A stretch of DNA of 64,000 nucleotides from Streptococcus suis. Its GTDB lineage: Bacteria > Bacillota > Bacilli > Lactobacillales > Streptococcaceae. This document shows, piece after piece, positions 54,401-62,386 of the stretch (position 1 is its first letter; each line of letters begins with the position of its first letter). Where the stretch lies: NCBI GenBank assembly GCA_024583055.1, contig CP102145.1, positions 1,054,001 through 1,118,000 of the forward strand, read 5' to 3'. The notes under the pieces are model-generated. The model was not told the origin of the DNA and searched no databases. It saw only the letters and a program-made list of their open reading frames with translations. The translations under genes and the position numbers were made by a program.

Positions 54401-54712
54401 ATGCAAACCCCTGAACAATATCTTTTCACTTATATAGACACAAAAGGTAATGTAAATAAACCTGTACATATTGATTATCTTAACTATAAAATGAGGTCTG
54501 TGGAGAATCGACATAAGTTGAGACATGCTACACCGCATATGTTACGCCACACTGGAGCAACACTAGCTAAACAAGCAGGTACTTCCATTGAAGTAATTTC
54601 TGAAGCTCTAACTCATAGCGATACATCAACTACAAAATCGTATATAAATACATCTAACGTAGGCCCAATTGCAATGGGAGAAATCGCCTATCGAAACCTT
54701 AAAAAAATTTAG
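54401..54712 (+). pseudogene. C-terminal fragment of a tyrosine recombinase (integrase)
   Basis: 103 codons with HMLRHTGATLAKQAGTSIEVI (HxxR) followed by LTHSDTSTTKSYIN, the His and nucleophile Tyr of phage/ICE-type integrases. The N-terminal arm-binding and core domains are missing. It ends 97 bp before a copy of the rpsI 3' end, the place expected for an element integrated there. Confidence 0.85.
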
Positions 54713-54746
54713 GGGAAATTTTAGGGGAAACTTTTCAAAAAATCAC

Positions 54747-54782
54747 GAAAAAAGCACCCGTAGGGGAAACCCTGCGAGTGCC
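54747..54782 (-). terminator. Terminator next to the rpsI-like attachment site
   Basis: GCACTCGCAGGG / CCCTACGGGTGC on the minus strand, then TTTTTTCG. It lies after the rpsI 3' end copy, as if to end rpsI transcription. Confidence 0.75.
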
Positions 54783-54808
54783 TTGAAACGTTGATATATC
54801 GCGGTATA

Positions 54809-54856
54809 TTAACGTTTTGAGAATTGTGAAGCTTTACGTGCTTTCTTAAGACCTGG
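54809..54856 (-). other. Copy of the rpsI 3' end, probable attachment (att) site
   Basis: On the minus strand the last 15 codons and stop read PGLKKARKASQFSKR, the conserved C-terminus of ribosomal protein S9. Upstream codons do not match S9. It is therefore a duplicated target core left by an integrative element, next to an integrase relic. Confidence 0.82.
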
Positions 54857-55119
54857 TTGGAGCATTGTTTATTTCAACTAATTTTAAAAGCCTTTAGAAT
54901 CAACGTTTTTACGGGTTTTCAAAACTTAATATTTCATCCAATTTCAACTAATTTCATCAAAATAAGGTAAATTTTCAAGCAAAATAAGCAAAATCGAACC
55001 AGAAAATATAAAAGTTTACCTTACTATTGATTCTAGAAAATGCACCACCCCAAAGTATTCATTTTTAATTTTCACACATTCTATGTATAATATAGTTACA
55101 AAATTGGGAGGCGTAGCTA
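54857..55119. other. Intergenic region with possible integrase arm sites
   Basis: AT-rich, no gene seen. The 13-mer TTTCAACTAATTT occurs at 54872-54884 and 54942-54954 in the same orientation, as arm-type sites for an integrase might. A TATAAT at 55086-55091 precedes the small gene at 55120. Confidence 0.4.
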
Positions 55120-55281
55120 ATGAATGTTCCACTGAGTATCAGTACTACAAAAGTTTGCAAAGAGGAACCGAATGTAGAAACCAGCATTCTCAAAGCTGGG
55201 CCAACTTTTGACTTTGACAAAGAATTAGAAAATGCTAGGAATCAATACGATGAATTATTGAAAGAATTAGCGGATAAGTGA
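55120..55281 (+). CDS. Small hypothetical protein (53 residues)
   Basis: ATG at 55120 with GGGAGG seven bases upstream and a TATAAT at 55086-55091; a hairpin terminator follows. The product (MNVPLSISTTKVCKEEPNV to ELLKELADK) is acidic with a C-terminal amphipathic helix. No family recognised. It has all the signals of a real gene despite its length. Confidence 0.6.
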   Translation: MNVPLSISTTKVCKEEPNVETSILKAGPTFDFDKELENARNQYDELLKELADK

Positions 55282-55323
55282 AAAAAAGTGGTTATCGACC
55301 TGATTGTTGATAACCGCTTTTTC
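55281..55323 (+). terminator. Terminator of the small gene
   Basis: AAAAAGTGGTTATC / GATAACCGCTTTTT (core GGTTATC 55290-55296 with GATAACC 55309-55315). The decamer array begins in its T run. Confidence 0.85.
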
Positions 55324-55640
55324 TGTATTCTACTGTATTCTACTGTATTCTACTGTATTCTACTGTATTCTACTGTATTCTACTGTATTCTACTGTATTC
55401 TACTGTATTCTACTGTATTCTACTGTATTCTACTGTATTCTACTGTATTCTACTGTATTCTACTGTATTCTACTGTATTCTACTGTATTCTACTGTATTC
55501 TACTGTATTCTACTGTATTCTACTGTATTCTACTGTATTCTACTGTATTCTACTGTATTCTACTGTATTCTACTGTATTCTACTGTATTCTACTGTATTC
55601 TACTGTATTCTACTGTATTCTACTGTATTCTACTGTATTC
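55323..55640. repeat. Perfect decamer tandem array, about 32 copies of TACTGTATTC
   Basis: 318 bp of an uninterrupted 10-bp unit. All three plus-strand frames are open only because the unit lacks stops, so apparent proteins of the YCILLYSTVF repeat are not genes. It lies between a terminator and the end of the truncated AlbA-type gene. Copy number is probably variable. Confidence 0.97.
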
Positions 55641-55667
55641 TTATTACTAATAGTATCCTGACTGCAA

Positions 55668-56414
55668 TCATTTATCAACTAAAAGATAATACTGATTGCG
55701 GTCATTCTTACTTGAACCAAACCAAGTAATGATTTCTAGGTCACGAAGATTATGAAGTAATTTAACAACAAATGATCGACTCCTACCTGTAAGCTCAATA
55801 GCTTTTGCGGTTGTCATTTTATTGCCTGAGTTATACATATAGTGGACAATCAATTGCTCGTCTGCTGTTAATTCACCAAAATCAGAGAACTGTTTTTCCA
55901 AGCTGTCTCTTGTACGGAGATGTCGGCTGACAATGTTGTTCTCAAGCGCCAGGACAACCTTATTCCCAGGTTCTGAGAATTTAGGTTCATGGAGAAAAGC
56001 AGATTCCATCTCAGAATAGATACGCTTTACTCCTTCATTCATCTCACGTACCCAACCGAACTCTGTCAAGGTTCTGGCAATGCGAGGGTTTCGTGAAAAT
56101 CGTTCATGCTTGATATTGTCAACGGTAACGATATTGGGTAATTTCCCTGGGCTATGAATCTCTAGTCGATCATCAAACATAAGCACACGAATGTGATCGC
56201 CATAGACGGAATAATCACGGTGCGTTACAGCATTGACAACACCTTCAAACCAAGCAAATTCAGGATACTCAGGTAAAATTTTGAATTGCCCACTGTCATC
56301 CAAATACTGAAATTCCCGAAGCTGGGTGCGAATAAAATCTCGAACTTTGATAATCAAGGTAGACAAAACACCGTCAAATAGTGTCACAATAAAGAAAAAG
56401 GAATGATAAACCAC
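55668..56414 (-). pseudogene. N-terminally truncated AlbA_2/COG2865-type ATP-binding regulator
   Basis: 248 codons from a GTG whose ribosome site is too close. The body matches the C-terminal part of RecG-like/AlbA transcriptional regulators: EFAWFEGVVNAVTHRDYSVYG (GHKL-like ATP site), RLEIHSPGKLPN and NEGVKRIYSEME, then a winged helix. The N-terminal AlbA_2 DNA-binding domain is missing and the first dozen residues look unrelated. Probably inactive. Confidence 0.7.
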
Positions 56415-56455
56415 TCCCCCTTCTTTAACTATAAAATCTTAATCAATGTCTATTT

Positions 56456-56905
56456 CTAGTCATCAAAACCAATAAAAGTAATCAAATCATTCTCCTGAAT
56501 TATTTCAGCAAAATTCATAACTGGTAATGTATATACTGGGAATTGATTCCCTAAATTGGTCAACGCAGAAATATAGGTGCGCACATAAGGGTAGAGAATA
56601 GCTACAGCATTCTTCCCTAAAACATCTTTTAAATCATTATTTGTTTCAAAATCTTCTGACTGATAACCATAGATTCCTCTAACAGAAACTTTACAAGTAA
56701 AAGGAATGTGTTTTTCTGATTCTTCTTCCAATTCACCTAAGGCAACATTGATGATGACATAGGCTTTTTCTTGAGATTTATTTATACCGATTTCTGCAGA
56801 AAACGATACAGGCATACTCAGTTTTTCCTCTGTATTTTCAAATAAATCATTAACCCTGTAATAAGATTCATCAATTACATAATTTTCAAATGATATAACT
56901 GCCAC
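56456..56905 (-). CDS. SecB-like chaperone of a toxin-antitoxin-chaperone (TAC) operon
   Basis: 149 residues. The C-terminal half AVAILYPYVRTYISALTNLG with QFPVYTLPVMNFAEI matches the SecB signature (YPYxRxxISxLT and PVNF), after a beta-rich N-terminal half. Streptococci generally lack housekeeping SecB, so a single SecB-like gene here points to a TAC chaperone, which protects its antitoxin from degradation. The start overlaps the antitoxin stop by one base. Third gene of the operon. Confidence 0.82.
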   Translation of the reverse strand: MAVISFENYVIDESYYRVNDLFENTEEKLSMPVSFSAEIGINKSQEKAYVIINVALGELEEESEKHIPFTCKVSVRGIYGYQSEDFETNNDLKDVLGKNAVAILYPYVRTYISALTNLGNQFPVYTLPVMNFAEIIQENDLITFIGFDD

Positions 56906-57168
56906 TATGCTACCTGCCCTCCAGTTAGTTGATAATCAATAAAACTAGGCATTGTGTTTGAGTATTCTTTTGTTTTTACAGTTGGTTCTGAAAAATTTTT
57001 CTTATCAAAAGTTTCTAGTTTGTATTGGCTATTTTTAAATGATTGCATTTCAATCGGGGTCTTTGCATGAGTTTTAATGATCTCAACAATCTCATCAATT
57101 GCTTCTTGAGGAAACCAGGAATCAACATCAAGAATTGAATCGTCTAAAATAATATTTTTATATGTCAT
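56905..57168 (-). CDS. Putative antitoxin of the TAC operon
   Basis: 87 residues, acidic N-terminal half (DDSILDVDSWFPQEAIDEIVEIIK) and a Ser/Thr/Lys-rich C-terminal half ending FIDYQLTGGQVA. No known domain recognised. It lies between the toxin-like and chaperone-like genes with one-base overlaps on both sides. In TAC systems the antitoxin has a C-terminal chaperone-addiction stretch; the low-complexity tail here could be that. Assigned by position only. Confidence 0.65.
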   Translation of the reverse strand: MTYKNIILDDSILDVDSWFPQEAIDEIVEIIKTHAKTPIEMQSFKNSQYKLETFDKKNFSEPTVKTKEYSNTMPSFIDYQLTGGQVA

Positions 57169-57755
57169 TATTCTACCTCCTTAGTAGCTTCCCAATTTAT
57201 TGCGTCAGTATTTCTCAAACAAAGTTCTCGACCATTTGGAAAATTAGATAATGTACTTCTTGAACTATAAAAAGGTGTATAGGTGTCTTTCACAACCCCA
57301 TCAACCTGAATTTTTAGCCCATGCTGAATAAGATACTCTATAAATATACCATCCAAATTAGCCCGTCTCAACGAATTAGTCTCTTTGAAAGTCGTCAAAC
57401 TCTGTTCTATTTTCCGATATAGCTTATCACGAAGCTTTACAAATCGTTTAAAGTTCTCCGGCTCGTTAAAATCTAGAATATAGAGAGTAGTCTCATCAAA
57501 GCAAAATTGAATAAGTGCTGTTTTATTCCTATCACTTTTCCATTTCTGTGCATATTGCTTTGCGCATTTTTTCCCGTCAAATTCTAGTAATTCATTGTCC
57601 AAAAAAAGATATAATCCTTGACCTAAATCATTCGGTAAACGCTGCCCAGGAGGTATAACTACATCAGATTTTATAGAAAACGGTTTAATTTTTACTTCTT
57701 TTGTTTGAATAATAGCTTGAGCATTTTGAGGAGTGGTGCCATGATAACCTTCCAA
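57168..57755 (-). CDS. ADP-ribosyltransferase-like toxin of the TAC operon
   Basis: 195 residues from a TTG at 57755 (AAGGAG 6 bases upstream). The N-terminus GYHGTTPQNAQAII has the YHGT motif of ART/PARP-like folds with His5; LGQGLYLFL supplies Tyr49, and NGRELCLRN supplies Glu177, giving a plausible H-Y-E triad. Such toxins transfer ADP-ribose from NAD to protein or RNA. First gene of the operon, directly behind a consensus promoter and a palindrome. Activity is inferred. Confidence 0.7.
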   Translation of the reverse strand: MEGYHGTTPQNAQAIIQTKEVKIKPFSIKSDVVIPPGQRLPNDLGQGLYLFLDNELLEFDGKKCAKQYAQKWKSDRNKTALIQFCFDETTLYILDFNEPENFKRFVKLRDKLYRKIEQSLTTFKETNSLRRANLDGIFIEYLIQHGLKIQVDGVVKDTYTPFYSSRSTLSNFPNGRELCLRNTDAINWEATKEVE

Positions 57756-57775
57756 CAGTATCTCCTTACAGCCTC

Positions 57776-57838
57776 AATTTACTGTAGTAAGCTCTGCTTA
57801 CTACAGTAAATTATAATATTTTTATTGTATCTTGTCAA
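57776..57838 (-). promoter_or_regulatory. Consensus promoter with 17-bp-arm palindrome before the TAC operon
   Basis: Minus-strand TTGACA (57838-57833), 17 bp, TATAAT (57815-57810). The perfect inverted repeat AATTTACTGTAGTAAGC, loop of three, and its complement (57776-57812) overlaps the -10 and the start region. It is a likely operator for autoregulation by the antitoxin. Confidence 0.88.
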
Positions 57839-57879
57839 AAAAGATACAGATTATTATGACTCTGAATCTCTATCCACAA

Positions 57880-58017
57880 TCATTCCACCATCTCCCTCAC
57901 TTTACTCTCAATAAATTCAATATCATCATCCGAAAGTCCATATTTTCGATAGAGTTGTGCGTCTAACTCAGCTATTGATTGTGACCAATCAATGTCCGAG
58001 TTAGACGCATCATCTAT
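57880..58017 (-). pseudogene. Alternative or duplicated C-terminal fragment of the restriction-methylase protein
   Basis: 45 codons encoding DIDWSQSIAELDAQLYRKYG then DDDIEFIESKVREMVE, parallel to IIDWSKSVEEIERQLYDYF..NVRRMD, the last residues of the 1454-residue protein that stops at 58019. It is a diverged second copy of that C-terminus with no start. A recombination scar, or a store of alternative ends. Confidence 0.75.
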
Positions 58018-58018
58018 T

Positions 58019-61000
58019 CTAATCCATCCTTCTAACATTCACTTTCAGTTCAGCAATAATGTTATCTGGCACATTAAAGTAATCGTAAAGCTGTCTTTCA
58101 ATTTCTTCAACAGATTTCGACCAGTCGATAATAGAATAATCACTAAAATCAAACCACGGAACATTGCTCCAAACTTCTTTAGATTGATTATGTTGAGTCA
58201 CTTTAAGTGTACCTAACATTGCGCGAGCTACGTCTGTTTTGATATACTTCAAACAATTCTCAGCTTCCCTCTCGGTATCAAAAGCACCAAAAGAAATAAA
58301 GGTTTGTGTGTGACCCACGAGTGGGGTACCCACGAGTGGGGTCGATAGAACTTCGCCTATCGCCCCACTTCCGTTTGAAGCAGGCAAAAATACTTTGTAT
58401 TTATTCAAATTAGGGTGTTCTTCAACTAAATCAGATTCTATCCACTTTGTCACACGTTCGTTATTGATACGTCCGTATATTCCAATTTGATTATCTGATT
58501 GTTTTTCATCTAAAAATACTTCAGGTAGTTTCTCAAAAATGTTGGAACTGATTGATTTTTCTTCTGCTACAGAAACCCTCCCCTTCAACTCTGGATAACT
58601 ACTATATAAATTATTGCTAAATTTATAACTACTCTTTCCAAATAGATATTCATTAAATGATCTTTTAACCTTATGACGAACTAGATGTAACAAGTCATTT
58701 AACCATTCTATTGGCGTAAAGGTTTCAATAGCTCCAAAGTTTTCCTTAACATCTCGATAAGTTACAGCTACGCCACCCTTTATGTCTGTATTTGGAAAGA
58801 CTTCATCTGACTTTTGAGAGAAGTAAATCACTTTAAGATGTTCATCAGCCAACATTTTTTGATTCCATGCTTTCGGAGTTTGACCTGCATTAAAGAGAAA
58901 ACGAGCCGGTGTGATTAAGACCGCCTTATCCGCAACTTCATAAGCCAAATCCATAAACTTATGATAGATTGGCTCATCACGAGCAACATCTCCGATCCCT
59001 TCATTTTGATACGGAGGATTTCCGATCACTACATCAAATTTCACCTTATTAAATGCCTCCTCAACTAGTTTTTTACCTTGTTCACTATCTGTTTTTAGGG
59101 TATCTGTCAGGCTTTCAATGTAAGTTACATTGGTTTTGTACTTCCGATAGCCTGTCAGTGTACGTTCAGTAATGGTTTTTGCCATTGGCGTTTTAGCAAT
59201 AGCGTAGATATTATTCGCTAAAATCTCTTGATAGACTTGGTCAGCTTCAAAATGGTTGTCATCATTTTCTGCCACTCGTTGATAATACAAGCTAATGGCG
59301 CTATGCAGAGGGTAGAGACCTGTCTTTGAGTTAATGTCTAAGATTTTTGTATCTCGTTGATAGATTGATGGAGTCACTTCATTAGACACCCAGTGAAGAT
59401 TTGACGTCGCACCATCTGTCACCGACTCAAAGTTATCATCATAGAAGTTCAAACCACCGACAGACTTAGATACTTGGAGATTGACCACGCGCCATGGTGT
59501 CAGTACCGTTTCCTTATCAGGGTTTTTAAAGGTCCCAAACAGCTCTGCAATCTGTTCCGCACGCTCGATGAAGTCCAGATCATCAAAGGATTTGGCACGC
59601 TGACGAATGATACGACCTGCTTCGATAAAGACCTCAGCATCATAATACTTGGTAATCTCACTAAACATTCCCTTGGTGAAACCTTTTGGCATGAACTCTT
59701 TCCACGATTCATCATCCACCTGCTTGATAAAGTCTTGAATGGTAATATCTTTTGATAAATCGACCGCCATGCCGTAAATCATCATTGGAATACGGATAGA
59801 AACCCCGCGTAAAATAGAAATCATATTTTTCCGCTGTTTCTTAGCTTCTTTTTGCTTTTCGATAACCTCTAGATCTTCTGCTGTTCGTTTAGCTTTTGGT
59901 TTCTTTTTAGCTTTTTCAGCTTGCTCATGCTCTTCAGTTGTCAACCCATTTTCATTGATTACAACTTTCTTAGGCGTTTTTTGACTCTGTGTCTTACCAA
60001 CGATAGCATTGAGTTTGGTAAACATGCTCGCATCATCAGCAGTTAAAGTTAAAAGATTGTCATTATATAGACTGTCGTCTTCAAAACCTGACCGCACTGC
60101 CTTTTCAGCATAAACTTTCTTGAGCTGTGTCAGCATTCTATCCACATCGTAGGTCTTCATTCCATTGTCTGAAGCGCCTAAGATTGGCATAAAGTTTAGA
60201 AGACGAGCCATAGCTTGTTTTTGTGCTTGCGTATTTTTCTTCCCTACACCTGAGTTAATCTGGGCACTCTCCGCCATGACAGTCAAGGCTCTATCAGGGG
60301 CAAAATCAAAAACATAACAATTCGTCTTCATTCCCAATTTCTCATGAGAAAAAGGCGTCTGAGCACGAAAGGCAGCTTGTAGGTAGTTCATGGCACTATT
60401 GGTATTAGACAAGAAGAGAACAGCTGTCCACTCTGGGATATTGACGCCTGTTGTCAGCTTACGAACAGTCAAGGTAATGGTTTTTGTCTGCGAAGGGTCT
60501 TCACCAATAGCAGAACGAACTTTCTCTATGTCCGCATCGTTAGCAATTCCATCATCACTACTTGCACCTCGAACAACGTTAACAATTTTATATTCTTTCC
60601 CGAAAACAGGGTGTTCTTTAAGCAAGTCCTCAAAAGCATTTGCTTCCTTAACACCTGGCATGAGCCAAAGCGTATGACGCAACTCTTCACGATAAGACTT
60701 CGTTGAAAAAGGGTAGTTCGTACGACTATCTGGATGTGTGATATTATCTAAGAATTGGCGAACCTCTTGCTTATAAACAAGTTTACCATCCTCAGCCACA
60801 CGGAAAAATTCCCTAAAGTTAAACGACTTACTCTCATCAGAAAAACGTTCCTTATGCTTCATTTCAAAAGTGTACATTGATACTTTTGGCAAAGTTTCAT
60901 AAGGATTTGGCTCACTTGGACGTTCTAATTCCCACTTCTTCTTAGCCTGTTGTTCCATGACATAGTCCCAAGTATAAACTTGCTCCTCGTCAAATTGATC

Positions 61001-62383
61001 CAGAAGATTGAAGGGGGTTCCTGATAATTCAAGTATCTTTGTATGCTCTTTGACCAATTCTTTCATAACGGTGTCACTGAGCTCGGTTTGCGTTCCCTCG
61101 TGCGCCTCATCAATGATAATCAAATCCCAATCCACATCTGCAAAATCTTTCAGATTGGTTTGTCCGCCATTGTACCGAAGCAATTGGATTGAAGCAAAAT
61201 ACACAAAAGGTTTTTCTCCTCGCTTCAGGTTTTCAAGCGTTTCTCCTTGATTGACTGAGCCATAATCATACCCATCAGCGCTCATCTTCATTTTCTTGAA
61301 ATCATCAAACCAAGAATCCGCCACAACAGGGCGATGAGTCATGATGAGAACTTTTTGAAAAGCCTCATTCTTGACTAATTGCAAGGACGTCAGAGTTTTG
61401 CCAAAACGCATTTTAGCATTCCAGAGCATTCGGTCTTTTTTCTTAAAGACTTTTTGCGTCTGCTCGACCGCTGCCTCTTGTTCTGGACGAAGGGTGATAA
61501 CTGGTTCTTCAATAAATGATTCTTTGGCAGTAATATTTAGATAATTTCTACCTTCTTTAACAGCTTTAATAGCAGCCTTAGCTGTCTCTAAATCCGTCTT
61601 GAACCACTCTGTTCCTTCCAGTTGTTCAGCCTGTTTAATCCCTGAACGCTTCAAGACATTATGCACATCATAATCATGAAACCAGGACTTGGTCGCCTTT
61701 TTGTAAGCAAGCTCTACCCAACCAAGCGTGTAAGGCAGACCAGCTGTTTTCATGTATTGATTAATACGTTTTGGGGCAACAGTACGTAAAAAGTCACTAT
61801 TTGGCGACCAATCTGTCTCAATATCATCCGAAGAAACGCTACCCTCACCAATTTTTTGAGTTCCTTCGAAGGCATTAAATAGTCCACTTTCATTGTTAAC
61901 TGTTTGAATATAGATAAACTTCCGCTCAGCCGTAGTGTACATTTCTTGTGCTCTCGGTTCTAAAAACTGACCAATTGCACTGGCTTTAATATCCGGTTCA
62001 ATATAGGTCAGCATGACCCAAGCTAGTATGTCAAAGACTTGTTTTAGTGATTTTAAGGCATTTTCTTTTGTCGCATCTTCTGGATTAAGGACATGGGCAG
62101 AATTATTCCCCTTTCCCTTGATATCATAAAAGTGATCGACGATTATTTTATTGGGAATAAAGTCTCTTATCTCTCTTAGTACGTCATTAAAGGTGGCGCG
62201 CTCACTAATATCTAAATATTCTCTATCGGCAACCAACCTCGCTGTATTCTCAGCAACTTTTCTCACCTTAGTCAGCGTGCCTTCATAGTCCCCATGTGTA
62301 TAGTTTTCTTCAGCCATGTTTATGGTTCTAAAAAGCTCGGCTGTATCTATATCAATTGCCAAAAATTCAAAATTTGAAATCAT
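58019..62383 (-). CDS. Large HEPN/GIY-YIG-like/SF2 helicase/Eco57I-type methyltransferase fusion protein
   Basis: 1454 residues. N-terminal helical HEPN/DUF4145-like region (about 1-135). Next a segment (about 150-275) with KIGEGSV, HDYDVHNVL and GTEWFK, resembling T5orf172/GIY-YIG nucleases. Then SF2 helicase motifs: NAKMRFGKT (323-330), DEAH (425-428), SGTPFN (454-459), later motifs to about 700. The C-terminal part is methyltransferase-like with NPPY at 1122-1125 and a degenerate motif I (DINSKTGL). It should restrict DNA using ATP-driven movement. It lies 3 bp after a short methyltransferase gene. Domain borders are by eye. Confidence 0.82.
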   Translation of the reverse strand: MISNFEFLAIDIDTAELFRTINMAEENYTHGDYEGTLTKVRKVAENTARLVADREYLDISERATFNDVLREIRDFIPNKIIVDHFYDIKGKGNNSAHVLNPEDATKENALKSLKQVFDILAWVMLTYIEPDIKASAIGQFLEPRAQEMYTTAERKFIYIQTVNNESGLFNAFEGTQKIGEGSVSSDDIETDWSPNSDFLRTVAPKRINQYMKTAGLPYTLGWVELAYKKATKSWFHDYDVHNVLKRSGIKQAEQLEGTEWFKTDLETAKAAIKAVKEGRNYLNITAKESFIEEPVITLRPEQEAAVEQTQKVFKKKDRMLWNAKMRFGKTLTSLQLVKNEAFQKVLIMTHRPVVADSWFDDFKKMKMSADGYDYGSVNQGETLENLKRGEKPFVYFASIQLLRYNGGQTNLKDFADVDWDLIIIDEAHEGTQTELSDTVMKELVKEHTKILELSGTPFNLLDQFDEEQVYTWDYVMEQQAKKKWELERPSEPNPYETLPKVSMYTFEMKHKERFSDESKSFNFREFFRVAEDGKLVYKQEVRQFLDNITHPDSRTNYPFSTKSYREELRHTLWLMPGVKEANAFEDLLKEHPVFGKEYKIVNVVRGASSDDGIANDADIEKVRSAIGEDPSQTKTITLTVRKLTTGVNIPEWTAVLFLSNTNSAMNYLQAAFRAQTPFSHEKLGMKTNCYVFDFAPDRALTVMAESAQINSGVGKKNTQAQKQAMARLLNFMPILGASDNGMKTYDVDRMLTQLKKVYAEKAVRSGFEDDSLYNDNLLTLTADDASMFTKLNAIVGKTQSQKTPKKVVINENGLTTEEHEQAEKAKKKPKAKRTAEDLEVIEKQKEAKKQRKNMISILRGVSIRIPMMIYGMAVDLSKDITIQDFIKQVDDESWKEFMPKGFTKGMFSEITKYYDAEVFIEAGRIIRQRAKSFDDLDFIERAEQIAELFGTFKNPDKETVLTPWRVVNLQVSKSVGGLNFYDDNFESVTDGATSNLHWVSNEVTPSIYQRDTKILDINSKTGLYPLHSAISLYYQRVAENDDNHFEADQVYQEILANNIYAIAKTPMAKTITERTLTGYRKYKTNVTYIESLTDTLKTDSEQGKKLVEEAFNKVKFDVVIGNPPYQNEGIGDVARDEPIYHKFMDLAYEVADKAVLITPARFLFNAGQTPKAWNQKMLADEHLKVIYFSQKSDEVFPNTDIKGGVAVTYRDVKENFGAIETFTPIEWLNDLLHLVRHKVKRSFNEYLFGKSSYKFSNNLYSSYPELKGRVSVAEEKSISSNIFEKLPEVFLDEKQSDNQIGIYGRINNERVTKWIESDLVEEHPNLNKYKVFLPASNGSGAIGEVLSTPLVGTPLVGHTQTFISFGAFDTEREAENCLKYIKTDVARAMLGTLKVTQHNQSKEVWSNVPWFDFSDYSIIDWSKSVEEIERQLYDYFNVPDNIIAELKVNVRRMD
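58315..58345. repeat. 15-bp tandem duplication in the restriction-methylase gene
   Basis: CCCACGAGTGGGGTA is followed directly by CCCACGAGTGGGGTC. In the protein this gives TPLVGTPLVGH, an in-frame five-residue duplication. Confidence 0.9.
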
Positions 62384-62386
62384 AGC

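Noticed and set aside
54199-54429. Minus-strand frame of 76 codons upstream of the ROK gene
   Set aside because: AT-rich, low-complexity peptide with no ribosome site, overlapping the integrase relic region.
55323-55640. CRISPR array
   Set aside because: The units are contiguous 10-mers with no spacers and no cas genes nearby.
55288-55729. Long open frames encoding a YCILLYSTVF repeat protein across the decamer array
   Set aside because: All three plus-strand frames are open solely because the 10-bp unit lacks stops in that direction. There is no ribosome site and the peptide is a trivial translation of the repeat.
56456-56905. DUF1149-type SecB-fold protein common in streptococci
   Set aside because: DUF1149 proteins have a different sequence pattern; this one has the true SecB-type YPYxR and PVxNF motifs and sits in an operon with toxin- and antitoxin-like genes.
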